NCBI RefSeq assembly: GCF_049243985.1
Contig: NC_135372.1
Location: 101,831,318 to 101,895,317, forward strand
From: Paroedura picta
Lineage: Eukaryota; Chordata; Lepidosauria; Squamata; Gekkonidae
Length of the DNA: 64,000 nt
Reading direction: 5' to 3'
Shown: positions 21,001 to 30,099 of the stretch, piece by piece
How the letters are laid out: the number at the start of each line of letters is the position of its first letter
How positions within the stretch are numbered: position 1 is the stretch's first letter
Notes under the pieces: model-generated
Seen by the model: only the letters and a program-made list of their open reading frames with translations
Database searches by the model: none
Told to the model about the DNA's origin: nothing
Made by a program: the position numbers and the translations under genes

Positions 21001-23271
21001 TGGACTTAATACTGACCAACAGGCAAGAGTTGGTGGATGAGGTGAAGGAGGTGGGGACCCTAGGGGGAAGTGACCATGTCCTCATAGAATTCCTTTTGAG
21101 ATGGGGAGCCAAGGAAGCTTGTAGCCAGACGCGGATGTTGGATTTTCGTAGGGCAAACTTTAATAAACTCAGAGACATGATGAGTGTCATACCATGGACG
21201 AGAATGCTGGAAGGGAAGGGAGCATGTGAAGGGTGGGCGCTACTCAAACAAGAGCTATTGCATGCTCAATCCATGACTATCCCAGAAAGAAGAAAACACT
21301 GCAGGAGCTCTAAGAAGCCTATTTGGATGAACAGAGAACTTCAAGAGGAACTAAGAAAGAAAAGGGAAATGTTCAGGAAATGGAGGGAAGGACAGAGCTC
21401 CAAAGAAGAGTACCTACAGGTTACTAGACACTGTAGATCAGTCATCAGAAAGGCCAAAGCTGAGAGTGAGTTGATTGGCCAGGGAAACCCATTGTAACAA
21501 GAATTTTTTTTTCAGTTATGTGAGGAGCAAACGTAAAGTAAAGGAGGCAATAGGCCCACTGTTGGCTGCAGATGGACAAACTCTAACGAAGGATGCAGAG
21601 AAAGCAGAAAGGCTCAGCGCCTATTTTACATCTGTTTTTTCCCACAGGTCAGAAAATTTAGGCACACCTAGAGATGACAGTAGCCAAGGGATAGTGCCTG
21701 GGTGGCAGGTTGACATGGACAGAGAGGTTGTCGAGAGGCATTTAGCTGCACTGGATGATTTCAAATCCCCTGGGCTGGATGAAATGCACCCGAGAGTGCT
21801 CAAAGAACTTCCCAGAGAATTTGCACAGCCCTTGTCCATCATCTTCGGGACCTCTTTAAGGACTGGAGATGTCCCGGAAGACTGGAAGAGAGTAAACATT
21901 ATTCCGATCTTCAAAAAAGGGAGAAAGGATGACCCGGGAAACTACAGACCAGTGAGTCTGACCTCTGTTTTGGGGAAGATAATGGATGAGATATTAAAGG
22001 GAGTGATCTGCAAACATCTGGAGGACAATTGGTGATCCAAGGAAGTCAGCATGGATTTGTCTCCAACAGGTCCTGTCAGACCAACCTGATTTCCTTTTTT
22101 GACCAAGTAACAGGTTTGCTGGATTGTGGAAATTCTCGCTGCTCGGCCCGGTACTTTTTAACATATTTATTAATTATCTAGATGAGGGGGTGGAGGGACT
22201 ACTCATCAAGTTTGCAGATGACTCCAAATTGGGAGAACTGGCAAATACTCCAGAAGATAGAGACAGAGTTCAACGAGATCTGAACACAATGGAAAAATGG
22301 GCAAAAGAGAACAAGATGCAATTTAATAAAGATAAGTGTAAAGTTCTGCATCTGGGTCAGAAAAATGAAAGCATACCTACTGGATGGGGGATACGCTTAT
22401 AGGTAACACTGTGTGTGAACAAGACTTTGGGGTACTTGTGGATTGTAAACTAAACATGAACAGGCAGTGTGATGCAGCGGTAAAAAAGACAAATGCCATT
22501 TTGGGCTGTATCAACAGGGGCATCACATCAAAATCACGAGATGTCATAGTCCCATTGTATACGGCACTGGTCAGACCACACCTGGGGTACTATGTGCAGT
22601 TCTGGAGGCCTCACTTCAAGAAGGACATAGATAAAATTGAAAGGGTATAGAGGACAGCGACGAGGATGATCTGGGGCCAAGGGACTATGAAGATAGGTTG
22701 AGGGAATTGGGAATGTTCAGCCTGGAGAAAAGGAGGTTGAGAGGAGACATGATAGCCCTCTTTAAATATTTGAAAGGTTGTCACTTGGAGGAGGGCAGGA
22801 TGCTGTTTCCATTGGCTACAGAGGAAAGGACACGCAGTAATGGGTTTAAACTACAAGTACAACGATACAGGCTAGATATCAGGAAAAAAAATTCACAGTC
22901 AGAGTAGTTCAGCAGTGGAATAGGCTGCCTAAGGAGGTGGTGAGTGCCCCCTCACTGGAAGTCTTCAAGCAAAGGTTGGATACACACTTTTCTTGGATGC
23001 TTTAGGATGCTTTGGGCTGATCCTGCGTTGAGCAGGGGGTTGGACTAGATGGCCTGTATGACCCCTTCCAACTCTATGATTCTGTGATTCTATGATGATT
23101 ATGCTGATGATTAATGAGGATGTAAGAATCATCAACAGGATCATCAACCCAGAGGGAAAACCATCATGGGAGTGCTGGATTCTGAAAGCAAACTCTGAAA
23201 GCAAAGAATATTGCTTACCCTAAAGCGCCAATGATAACGATTTTCAAATCCACTTTCTTGTTTACGTTCAT
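9619..23271 (-). CDS. RAB7B: RAB7B, Rab-family small GTPase (whole coding gene, five coding exons)
   Basis: Joined minus-strand exons 23271-23219, 18652-18526, 16400-16185, 14162-14037 and 9699-9619 give 603 nt, 200 residues plus stop; from memory the human protein has 199. All introns are GT-AG. GTPase motifs visible: P-loop GALGVGKT (residues 15-22), switch II WDTGGQE (62-68; Gly65 where most Rabs have Ala, as I recall for RAB7B), NKID (124-127) and SAK (153-155). The C terminus KKCC is a double-cysteine prenylation site. Family knowledge: Rab7b is a GTP/GDP switch on late endosomes/lysosomes and the trans-Golgi that controls endosome-to-Golgi traffic and Toll-like receptor turnover. RAB7A is disfavoured by GGQE and by the residues around it. 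CTSE lies upstream on the same strand. No break is seen in the coding sequence. Non-coding 5' exons were not located. Confidence 0.95.
9700..10681. other. RAB7B last intron, part without recognised repeat
   Basis: Next to the last exon on its 5' side. Poly-T at 10,130-10,140. No coding exon or repeat recognised. Confidence 0.4.
10682..12590 (-). mobile_element. Bov-B (RTE) LINE, 5'-truncated, decayed
   Basis: Minus-strand frames cover the reverse transcriptase: [20 protein letters not shown] (12,077-11,802), [20 protein letters not shown], and the catalytic [19 protein letters not shown] (YADD near 11,450-11,461). The Bov-B C terminus follows: [35 protein letters not shown]. The coding sequence is spread over several overlapping frames with shifts and stops, so this copy is dead. 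The 5' end stops near [13 protein letters not shown] at about 12,560. The 3' end on the minus strand runs into AACAACAACAAC at about 10,682-10,694. It lies in the last RAB7B intron. Bov-B is abundant in squamates and supports that assignment. Confidence 0.93.
12596..13079. other. RAB7B intron, nothing recognised
   Basis: AT-rich stretch between the Bov-B LINE and a LINE fragment. The short frames have no known motif. Confidence 0.35.
13080..13900 (-). mobile_element. Old LINE fragment (CR1-like) split by a hAT element
   Basis: The pieces at 13,080-13,429 and 13,748-13,900 look like antisense LINE coding sequence (for example AAGTGACAAGTTACATATAC and ACACAGAAGCAAAGAATTC). They are separated by the hAT element at 13,430-13,747. 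Assigned by resemblance to common vertebrate CR1-type remnants; weak. Confidence 0.4.
13430..13747. mobile_element. 318-bp hAT-type element
   Basis: Ends CAGATTTTCTCAA and, inverted, CAGACTTTCTCAA; 8-bp duplication GTCTAGAA / GACTAGAA (7 of 8). A related fragment lies near 17,040-17,175. Confidence 0.8.
14037..14162 (-). CDS. RAB7B: RAB7B coding exon 4 (SAK motif)
   Basis: 126 nt, 42 codons. The acceptor is CCTGACAG and the donor AGG|GTAGGT. It codes [10 protein letters not shown], then [17 protein letters not shown], ending ALSR. The guanine-specificity SAK motif is residues 153-155. Confidence 0.95.
14163..15874. other. RAB7B intron, no further exon seen
   Basis: Contains poly-C tracts near 14,792 and 15,450. 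The frames are short and unlike known proteins. Confidence 0.4.
15887..16082. mobile_element. Hairpin (fold-back) retroposon with 12-bp target duplication
   Basis: Arms CCAGTAGCACCTTTAAGACC, then AACAAAGATTTATTC, are repeated inverted on the other side (GAATAAATCTTTGTTGGTCT, then TAAAGATGCTACTGG). The inner arms are GAGTGCAAGCA and TGCTTGCACTC. It is flanked by ATTGTCACAAGA at 15875-15886 and 16083-16094. The head, GGTAGCCGTGTTGGTCTGAA, is shared with the copy at 60,660. A 12-bp duplication points to LINE-type insertion, not a cut-and-paste element. Confidence 0.8.
16185..16400 (-). CDS. RAB7B: RAB7B coding exon 3 (switch II, NKID)
   Basis: 216 nt, 72 codons. The acceptor ends TTTGCAG and the donor is GAG|GTAAAA. 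It starts [20 protein letters not shown] (residues 61-80) and includes GNKIDL near its end. Gln67 is the residue whose change normally locks Rab proteins in the GTP state; here it is intact. Confidence 0.96.
16401..17039. other. RAB7B intron, nothing recognised
   Basis: Between coding exon 3 and a hAT fragment. The frame that runs upstream from exon 3 is intronic read-through and has no conserved residues past the acceptor. Confidence 0.4.
17040..17175. mobile_element. hAT-type element fragment
   Basis: TTCTGGGGTTTCTCAAAGCC and AAAAGGTTGAGAAAGGCTG resemble the right part of the element at 13,430-13,747. The left end is not found. Confidence 0.55.
17484..17532. repeat. CCAAT-containing hairpin
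   Basis: GGACCAATCAGGGTG and CACCCTGATTGGCCC form inverted arms, continued by GCCAG/CTGGC around a CAAAG loop. It lies just upstream of a CR1 3' end. Confidence 0.8.
17541..17912 (+). mobile_element. CR1 LINE, 3' end copy
   Basis: About 370 bp matching the end of the CR1 at 22,705-23,096: GGAATGTTCAGCCTGGAG, GGAATAGGCTGCCTAAGGAG, GAGCAGGGGGTTGGAGTAGA. A short internal deletion (CTTTAAATATTTG absent). Confidence 0.92.
18051..18080. repeat. (GA)n microsatellite
   Basis: About 15 GA units with one GGGA interruption, in RAB7B intron 2. Confidence 0.9.
18281..18484 (+). mobile_element. hAT-type non-autonomous element, family A (complete copy)
   Basis: Ends TAGGGTTGCCA and TGGCAACCCTA; perfect 8-bp duplication ATAATCAT at 18273-18280 and 18485-18492. 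About 204 bp. Inside: GAGATCAGTTTACCTG, AATGGCTGCT, CCAACCCATATCTGGCAACC. This copy ties the whole family (about ten copies here) to the hAT superfamily. It lies 42 bp from RAB7B coding exon 2. Confidence 0.88.
18526..18652 (-). CDS. RAB7B: RAB7B coding exon 2 (P-loop, switch I)
   Basis: A 127-nt exon with acceptor CTCTCTAG and donor CAG|GTGAG. It completes Gly18 and codes [13 protein letters not shown], the effector/switch I stretch [13 protein letters not shown], and ends NTPLKLQ. The phase fits both neighbours exactly. Confidence 0.95.
18845..19180 (-). mobile_element. L2-type LINE fragment
   Basis: On the minus strand it reads [13 protein letters not shown] and [11 protein letters not shown], the same domain as LNQLVIPSPRQVHLASTRAR in the copy at 7,975-8,575. 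Decayed. Confidence 0.7.
19393..19606. mobile_element. GC-rich miniature inverted-repeat element
   Basis: Ends TAGGGTTGGGCGCTTC and, inverted, TAGGGTTGGGCACTTC. The middle is CpG-rich with a G run and a CGCACGCACGCAGGCGC stretch. No clean duplication seen, so the superfamily is open. Confidence 0.7.
19607..20833. other. RAB7B intron 1, nothing firm recognised
   Basis: TTCAATTATTTATTAG occurs twice (near 20,028 and 20,089). A poly-C run near 20,446. No exon found. Confidence 0.35.
20834..20856. repeat. (TG)n microsatellite
   Basis: About 11 TG units just before the CR1 copy. Confidence 0.9.
20880..23096 (+). mobile_element. CR1 LINE, 5'-truncated, with an internal deletion in the reverse transcriptase
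   Basis: Starts within the endonuclease end ([17 protein letters not shown] near 20,970), then [19 protein letters not shown] (21,930-21,990), [18 protein letters not shown] and the catalytic [13 protein letters not shown] (near 22,210). It ends in the hallmark CR1 3' end, GGTTGGACTAGATGGCCTGT and ATTCTATGAT repeats. Between about 22,110 and 22,140 the frame jumps from QVTGLLD to SLLGPVLF, so the segment with reverse transcriptase motif A is missing. Several frame changes elsewhere. It lies in RAB7B intron 1, antisense to the gene. Confidence 0.93.
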
Positions 23272-23280
23272 GAATAGAAT
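23219..23280 (-). CDS. RAB7B: RAB7B coding exon 1 (start codon, first half of P-loop)
   Basis: On the minus strand a pyrimidine-rich tract ending TTCATTTAG at 23281-23282 precedes the exon. The ATG is at 23271-23269, so nine bases upstream are 5' UTR. It codes [17 protein letters not shown] plus two bases of Gly18. The donor is GG|GTAAGC. An acceptor just before the ATG implies at least one upstream non-coding exon, which I could not identify. Confidence 0.93.
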
Positions 23281-24384
23281 CTAAATGAAGAGAGGTGAAA
23301 TATGAAAATTAATGCCTAATATCATCAGTCAATAAGATGACAAAAAATGTCCTCCACAGAGTAAAAACCCAGCTATTGGATTGTATGAATGTCTTTCAGT
23401 GTGTCATTGTGAGTGAAGCATACTTGGTTCTTTCAGAGAAGCCCTTTAAGTAAAACTGGCCGCTGTGTTAGTATGCCCATCAATAGATTTGGAGAGATCT
23501 TCCTAAGCAGCAGTATAAGGTGTTCAAGACAAGAGAGGAGCAGAGGTGGTTTGCCACTACCCATCTTTGTTGATGGTCTCCCATCTCAGTACTGACTGTG
23601 GCTGACCCTGTTTAACTCCCAATCTCCAAGTGAATCACTTTCAAATCCTCCTAAGTGGTTAGTTTTCTGTCTGACCAACTTCTCCATAGTCCTCCATGAA
23701 CATTTTTTTCCATTTTGCTGTGCAGATTTTAAAATCTCTGTCTGTCTTTCACTCGCCTACACTCACTTAAACTTTTGATCCCTCTATGGCTCCCACAAGG
23801 AGGAGGAGTTGTGGTAGGATATGAGGAGTCAAGGAGAGGAGACTCACTGGAGCTGTGAAGGGGGGGAAGGACAATGAGTGAGCAGGCAGTGGTGAGATGG
23901 GGAACAAAATTCTGCAAGGGGGTCCTTGAGCCAGTCAGATAAATGTGATTTTTTCCCCCACACAAAGTTTCAGTTGTGAGCAGGCCTCAGGGGGAATCTA
24001 TGTCTGGGGACCCAGAGCAGTTTTCATTAGCTGTGCTGAGGAGAAGGAAAGGAAGGGAAAGACGTGATAGCTAGCATGAGTGGAGGGGGAAGGAAGAAGA
24101 ACCAGATGGGGGGAGAAGAAAGGAAGTGAAACCAGAGCCAGCAATGCAGGAGGGGGTGAACTGGAGCTGAAGGCAGCTGAAGTGAAATGGGAGTAAGGGT
24201 TGGAGAGGAATGTGATCCAGAATCAGTAGGGGAAAGTTATCTGTTTCTCCCTTCCTTTGAAGCCTCATAGGTCCCCCAGTAACTTTTCCTCCATTGGGAA
24301 AAAGTATAAATCTTAAGCGGGAAGTGTAACTGAGCTCTAGGGAAACTATAGTACTGGCTTGGGAGGGCTGAGCTAATTGAAGTC
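23281..24384. other. 5' flank or intron upstream of RAB7B exon with ATG
   Basis: Since the ATG exon has an acceptor, this is probably intron of the 5' UTR. Purine-rich from 23,990 to 24,300. No non-coding exon could be recognised. Confidence 0.35.
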
Positions 24385-24548
24385 TTGCTTGAAGACTGCC
24401 AGTGAGGCTAGCTATCTTCAAGCAAAGGTTGGATACACACTTTTCTTGGATGCTTTAGGATGCTTAGGGCTGATCCTGCGTTGAGCAGGGGGTTGGACTA
24501 GGTGGCCTGTATGGCCCCTTCCAACTCTATGATTCTATGATTCTATGA
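24385..24548 (+). mobile_element. CR1 LINE 3' end with short 5' inversion
   Basis: TTGCTTGAAGACTGCCAGTG at 24,385 is the reverse complement of the CR1 stretch that should precede CTTCAAGCAAAGGTTGG at 24,416. Then the normal CR1 end with three ATTCTATGAT-type units. Confidence 0.88.
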
Positions 24549-25859
24549 AATAAAAGCTTTTCCCATGCATTATAAATTCTGTAGACTAAATCATATATAA
24601 TCAAGCACAAGCCTCAGCATAACCTAAAGGATCATTCAATCCATCAGTAAGATGTCTGTGATTATATGAAGAAAATACCATGTGAACTTGTAGCAGAGAT
24701 GCCTCTGTAGCTATTTCTGCACTTACAGCAATGCATTTTGTCACTAGTTACCCACAGAACTCAGTCTCTTGTCCATTCACACGGTATTTTTTTCTTTTTA
24801 AAGCATATATTTGGGAATATCTTTGGAAAGAATCCAGCAGAAAATCCAGTGTTCCGTGTACTTCCATGTACTTGTGATGGCACCCTTAGTCATTGTTTTA
24901 AAAGGCTATGGGTAGGAGAGGAATTTGGCCTCTCTAGCTATAAGGGATGAAATAAGCCCTCTCCAGTCAAGACAGCCCAATGGCTGGGACCTGAGGATTT
25001 CATAAATAGTCCTCTTACTTTGTTCCTCTTGATTTAATTATCTATTTAGAGCATTTTCTCCCAAATTTTCTTCTCAGGGTGGTGGACATGGTTCATCATT
25101 GGAACACTGAGTGAACCAGCCATAAGGGTTCCTACACAGAGAAGCTAGCCTAAAGGGATGTTACATTTTATAGTCTAAACTTTGCTAATACAGAATGAAA
25201 AAAAGACTAATTTTTATATATAATATATAATCCGCTAGATATAAAATGCTGTATATATAATATACAATCTGCTGGATGCTAGTACCATCTAGTAATGCTG
25301 TTTCATAGATTTCTGCGTTATACTCACTTTTGTGATGGGTCCTGATTCAGAACTTGCACTGACTTCCATCATGAATCTAATCATCATATCTGTGTTCTAG
25401 GACTTGTGAAATGCTGAACATCACTTCTGACACTTATCCCTGCCTCCCCTCCCACAGCTGTCCCCCCAAATATGTGCTGTATTTTCTGTAATAGTGAGAT
25501 CATAGAGGACTGGGAATATCTTTAATACACACAACTGACAAGGAGGCCATTGTCACTAAAACGGCCCTCAACAAACCCGGCTGCTGTGGCTGCTGTATGT
25601 GAGAGATGGCACCAAGGAGCAACCCTCGGCTGGGGCCGTCTCTCTTATAGCCCTGCTTCTGTCAAATGCTACACAGTCTTGTTTCCTTGGCCTGAATTGC
25701 AGTTTGTTTGCTGAAGCACCGGTTAGTGCCCTCTTTGTAACAGGACAGTGCATTTAAATTGCCTTAATGAAGACAATTTCTTACTCCAGAGGCTCTTATT
25801 GCTTTTTGAGTGTCCTGCTAAAATTTATCTGTGTTTGGTATTGATGTTTTTAGAAATGG
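24549..25859. other. No gene recognised
   Basis: Intergenic, AT-rich (TATATATAAT tracts near 25,210-25,265). The short frames have no known motifs. Confidence 0.4.
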
Positions 25860-25942
25860 ATTCTTTAGGCTGATCCTTCATCAGGCAGGGGGTTGGAGTC
25901 TTCCAACCCGTATGGCCCCTTCCAACCCTATGAGTCTATGAA
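25860..25942 (+). mobile_element. CR1 LINE 3' terminal fragment
   Basis: GGCTGATCCTTCATCAGGCA, then GGGGGTTGGAGTC and TATGGCCCCTTCCAACCC, the end of the CR1 family seen at 23,000-23,096. Confidence 0.85.
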
Positions 25943-25973
25943 ATCTTCATTTGCTGTGTAGGTGCTTACAGCA

Positions 25974-26062
25974 CAAGCCTATGCAAAGTTACCCCAGTTG
26001 AAACCCATTGATATCAATAGGCTTAGACTGGGGTAACTACACAGGATTGTAGTGCCAGCCTT
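25974..26062. repeat. Short fold-back repeat
   Basis: AGTTACCCCAGTTGAAACCC and, inverted, AGTTACCCCAGTCTAAGCC, around ATTGATATCAAT. I recall similar fold-backs as common in reptile genomes. Confidence 0.7.
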
Positions 26063-26954
26063 TCCCATGCTTATGTTTTAAGCCATCCCCAGTCTCTTTG
26101 GTAGTGTGAGTTTATAACCTTCTACCAATGGGGCAGAGACAGCCAAGAGAAAAATATACTTCACAAGATGGTAGGTGTGAAGGCCACTGGAGGTGAAGAC
26201 TGAAAAGGGGCTACAAGAAGCTGTTTGGGCTCACTTTCCTTCCCTTTCATAGTGCAGATTACTGCCTGGATCATGACATACCCTGGAACATTTAGTTACT
26301 CCCTGAGAGCACTATCTCATGAGCAGCAGGAGTATGAGTCATTTTCATCTCCTAGAGCTGGGGATATGTGGGCTGCACACAGGCAGGGATAGAGCTACCT
26401 GTCTAGAATTTTCCCACATGCCAAGTTTAAATGAAACTCTATTAACCAGCCCACATCAATCACAAACAACATGATGCATAACTATCAATACTGTGCAGGC
26501 ACAAGACTGAGAGCCACCTTGCCAGTCTCATGATGAATCATCTTACAAGTAGCTGAATGATTCATTCAGGATTTGGGTAGGAAAAAAAAGCCTCATAATT
26601 ACAGTGTTCTGAAAGGCCTTTACTATTAGGGGTCATATGAAGAAATCACCATTTCCATTATTATCCTACATGGCTATAGTTATAACTATTACCATAGGTC
26701 AGATTTCACCCACCATCTTTCCAAAGTCAAAGTAATTAACAATGATGCACTGGTCATTCACTGAATGAATAGATTCATGTGACAAATTTCCCACAAAGTT
26801 GAATCTGTTGGTAAAGGAACTGGGTTATGTTAAAGGATCCAGATAGCAGTAATCTGTATTATACATGTATCTCTTTTATTTCATTTAAATCTAGATAACC
26901 CTTCCTGGCAATTTACTTTTCTCTCCCCTCCCTGAAATCTGTCTGTTGCAGTAG
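26063..26954. other. No gene recognised
   Basis: Intergenic. No frame or repeat that I can name. Confidence 0.4.
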
Positions 26955-27065
26955 AGGAAATTTTATTTTATTGTATCTGAAGGAGGGTGCCTGCACATGA
27001 AGGCTTATACTTTCAATAAAACATTGTTGGTCATAAAAGTGCCACTGGACTCCAATTTTGTTCTG
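26955..27065. repeat. Hairpin retroposon family copy, single arm
   Basis: CTTATACTTTCAATAAAACA, then TTGTTGGTCATAAAAGTGCC and ACTGGACTCCAATTTTGTTC, the inverted form of the arm at 41,050. Confidence 0.65.
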
Positions 27066-27347
27066 CTGCTTTAGACCAACAATTGAAGCCCCCCCACCTT
27101 CATTTCAGTTAATTCTGCATGGGGAGAATCCAATCCCCATCTTCTTTTGGAAGAAATTAGTCCTAAGCAGTTCTACCCAGAATCCAACACTGGGCTATTT
27201 AATGGGATTAACTTCCAGGAAAATGTTTTTAGGATTGCACTGTGAGTCTGTTGCAGTCAATAGTCATTACTTTAAAGAAGAAGGCATTTTCTACATGGAG
27301 ACCGGTTTATGTGATTTCCCTGTTGTGGCTGCAGTTGGTGATACTGA

Positions 27348-28238
27348 GGGCCATTCCGCACCAGGATCTATGTAGCAAATTGGTTGGGGAACGAAAAAAC
27401 ACCATTTTAAATAGTGGAATTCGTCGTTATGCATACCTGCCTTTGTAGTGGAATCCAGTTGCGTTTCTATCGTTTCCCACAGGTTTCCGGTCTTGGCAAA
27501 AATCGCTAGCCAGGAAGCGATATTGCCGAGCTTTGTCCCGCCCCTGGCCATCAATCAAACAAGCAGCCAATGGGCAGCCGTTATCATGCTCCCCAAAAGC
27601 CCCTTTCCCTTTAAGGAAGGTTTTTTAAAAAACACACACACACGTTGCAACGAATCTGCGTTGATTCGTTGCAACGGAGAGACCCATCTAGCTAGCAGGT
27701 GGTGTTTGAGCTGCCGTTTCATCGTTGCCACGCTCCCCCCGAGTAAAAAAAAAACACCCCCCCACACACAAAATAGAGTGAAAAATAAAGGGGAAATAAA
27801 CCAGCAAACGGGGCTGTGTGGTGCTTGGTGCTTGGTGACTTAAAACAGCTCTGGGGAGGGACTGCAGCCGGGGAAGCCTCGCTGGGTAAATGAAGGCTCG
27901 CCGGTGCATTGATCTCTGCTCGCTCCGAGAAAAAAAATGGCAATCGCTTCGCCGGAAGATCAGAGGATAGAGCCAGGGGGAGGGACTTTGCAGAAACCGC
28001 AACAATGGTAATGCACAGAATTTTCCTGCTAGTGTTGCAGATTGGTTGCAAGAGTGTAGCGCTTTCCGAAGGGTGAATCCACTTTTTGGGATTTCCCTGA
28101 AAGTGCTACAACAAAGCGCTTTTTGCGAATCGGTTTCAGGAGTGTGGCAGATTGTCAACGACGTTGTGAATAACAGCAAATTAGTAGCGATTTCAATTTG
28201 CAACCATTGTGCAATTTTGAACGAGTGCGGAATGGCCC
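27348..28238. mobile_element. 891-bp Harbinger-like non-autonomous element
   Basis: Perfect 14-bp terminal inverted repeats GGGCCATTCCGCAC, flanked by TGA on both sides (27345-27347 and 28239-28241). A second copy of the family, in opposite orientation, is at 57,400-58,301 with TAG duplications. Ends starting GGG and a 3-bp duplication suit the PIF/Harbinger superfamily. The frames inside are not conserved between the copies, so it codes for no transposase. Confidence 0.82.
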
Positions 28239-28254
28239 TGAGCTGCACAGCACT

Positions 28255-28380
28255 AGTGTTGCTGATGTCTAACACTTTTTTTAACATTATGCATGACGTC
28301 GTACACAATCTGCAACACTCCTGCAACACTCCCGCAAAAATCGCTTTGATGTAGCGCTTTTTGGGGAATCGTAAAAAGAT
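28255..28380. mobile_element. Partial inverted copy of the Harbinger-like family
   Basis: ACAATCTGCAACACTCCTGC, GATGTAGCGCTTTTTGGGGA matches the interior of the copy at 57,475-57,545 and is inverted relative to the element that ends 17 bp to the left. Confidence 0.7.
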
Positions 28381-28671
28381 GGCTGTTGAGGGTAAGAGTG
28401 TTGGTTGCCCTGAGTCTAGGCCAGGAAAGATCGGCTGCCTTGTAGTGAAGATTGGAAAAATCCAGTCTTCCTTGCCCACACAGCAGCCACCCAGACTTTG
28501 CTGTGATCTTTTGCAAATATTCACAAAGCAGATTTGGGAAAGATCAGAGAAAAGCTGGGGGAGACCCAGGAAATCCAAAAATTCATCATGATGTTATGGG
28601 TTACTTTGGGGGGGGGGCAGCATTGAACCCAAGGCATGTAGCCCATTTGGAAAAGGTATGACACATTTATT

Positions 28672-28912
28672 ATGACAAAAGAAGAAGTGTTGGTTTTCTC
28701 TACCTTAAGGAGTCTCAGAGTAGCTTACAATCACCTTCCCTTCCTCTCCCCACAGGAGACACTCTGTAGGTGGGGCTGAGAGAGCTCTCAAAGAACTGTG
28801 ACTAGCCCAAGGTCACCCAGCTGGCTGCATGTGGAAGACTGAGGAGTCAACGCCTGTTCTCCAGATTAGAGTCTGCTGCTCTTTACCATACCGTACTGGC
28901 TCTCATTTCAGT
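28672..28912 (-). mobile_element. CORE-type (MIR-like) SINE
   Basis: On the minus strand: a tRNA-like part, then GGGTGACCTTGGGCTAGTCA (the CORE), TCTCTCAGCCCCACCTAC, GGGGAGAGGAAGGGAAGGTG and a tail with CTTCTTC. Other copies at 36,838, 47,716 and 50,766. Confidence 0.75.
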
Positions 28913-28936
28913 TTTTGCCATGATAAATTTGTTAGC

Positions 28937-29058
28937 CTTGACTGGGGAAGGCACTGGCAAACCACCCCGTATTGAGTCTGCCATGAAAACGCTAGAGGGC
29001 GTCACCTCAAGGATCAGACATGACTCGGTGCTTGCACAGGGGATACCTTTACCTTTTT
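28937..29058 (+). mobile_element. tRNA-derived SINE, 3' fragment
   Basis: Matches the 3' half of the SINE at 2,166 (CTGGGGAAGGCACTGGCAAA through GGGGATACCTTTACC). The tRNA head is missing. It lies close to a CORE-type SINE on the other strand. Confidence 0.85.
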
Positions 29059-29059
29059 A

Positions 29060-29848
29060 GCGTAGTAAGCATTTTAAAATGGCTTTATTTTGGGAAAGCT
29101 GGTCATCAGAAAAAGGGGCCCCACTTCTTATTTGAACTAAGTATCCAGATCTCAGTGATTCAAAATGCTGGAAATTAGGCCATGTGTTTAGCCATGCGTT
29201 GTAACTAGAAGACACTTTAATAATGTATCAATTAATAATTCCAATTACTGCATATGCACAATGCTGACCAGTCATGTTTTCTTTTTGCCCGGCTGCACAA
29301 GAATAAAGAATTTAGATTCAAGAATGAAGTCTTGGGAAAGTCATACTGGTTCTCCTTATCCCCATGTATGCTGTCAAATTGCTGCGATTGATTTATGGTA
29401 ACTCCGGCAAGGGGCTTTCAAAACAAATGAGAAGTAGAGGTGCTTATCTTACCTTTTCTAGGTTTAATAAACAAATTAGCTACTACAGTTTGAAGCAGAA
29501 TACCAGCATGGGTAGAGTGGGAGAAGGGGGAGGGGGTCTTTCATAAATCTTATATTTGATTATTGTTCTGGTTGCTTAGATAAACACATTCAATGTGTTT
29601 GACTCTATCTACTGGCTGGTGTTACACACATCCAGAGCAACTGGCAATTCCATACAAGATCAAGTTGTGTGAGTCCAGGCATCATGAGGAAGAGCCCATG
29701 GCCTTATACATAAGAAAAACTTTGCCTAACCACATGGCATAGGAGAGAACAATACTTGGTTGTGAAAAATCATCATCATCATCTGTATCCACTCGGGGAG
29801 CGGTATACATAATTGGTTAAGGGCTAAGTGGGGGGAGAGTGGATGGGG
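29060..29848. other. No gene recognised
   Basis: Intergenic. A CATCATCATCATC stretch near 29,770. No known frame. Confidence 0.4.
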
Positions 29849-29916
29849 CCGGTCTGGGTGAGGGCCCAATAGGAAGGTGCGAAGCGCCTTCTTATTGGGC
29901 CGTCACCCAGACAGAC
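29849..29916. repeat. Long hairpin with CCAAT/ATTGG boxes
   Basis: GGTCTGGGTGAGGGCCCAAT and, inverted, GTCTGGGTGACGGCCCAATA, around AGGTGCGAAGCGCCTT. A third, separate arm GGGTGAGGGCCCAATTGGAA follows near 29,934. Confidence 0.85.
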
Positions 29917-30099
29917 CAGAGTTCTATCCAGTTGGGTGAGGGCCCAATTGGAAGACGCGAAGCTTCCCCGTGGCCGCCCAACATACCTGCCGCCAGGTGT
30001 GCTGGGCGGCCGCAGAGGGGGGGGGCTTTCAAAGTCCATTCTGACAAATGGCCTTTGAATCCAGTATATAATAAAATTTGCAGGGTACTTCTGGTGACA

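Noticed and set aside
27688-28578. 296-residue open frame on the minus strand over the Harbinger-like element
   Set aside because: It crosses the element's right end into a second fragment, has no known domain, and is not kept open in the copy at 57,400. Chance frame.
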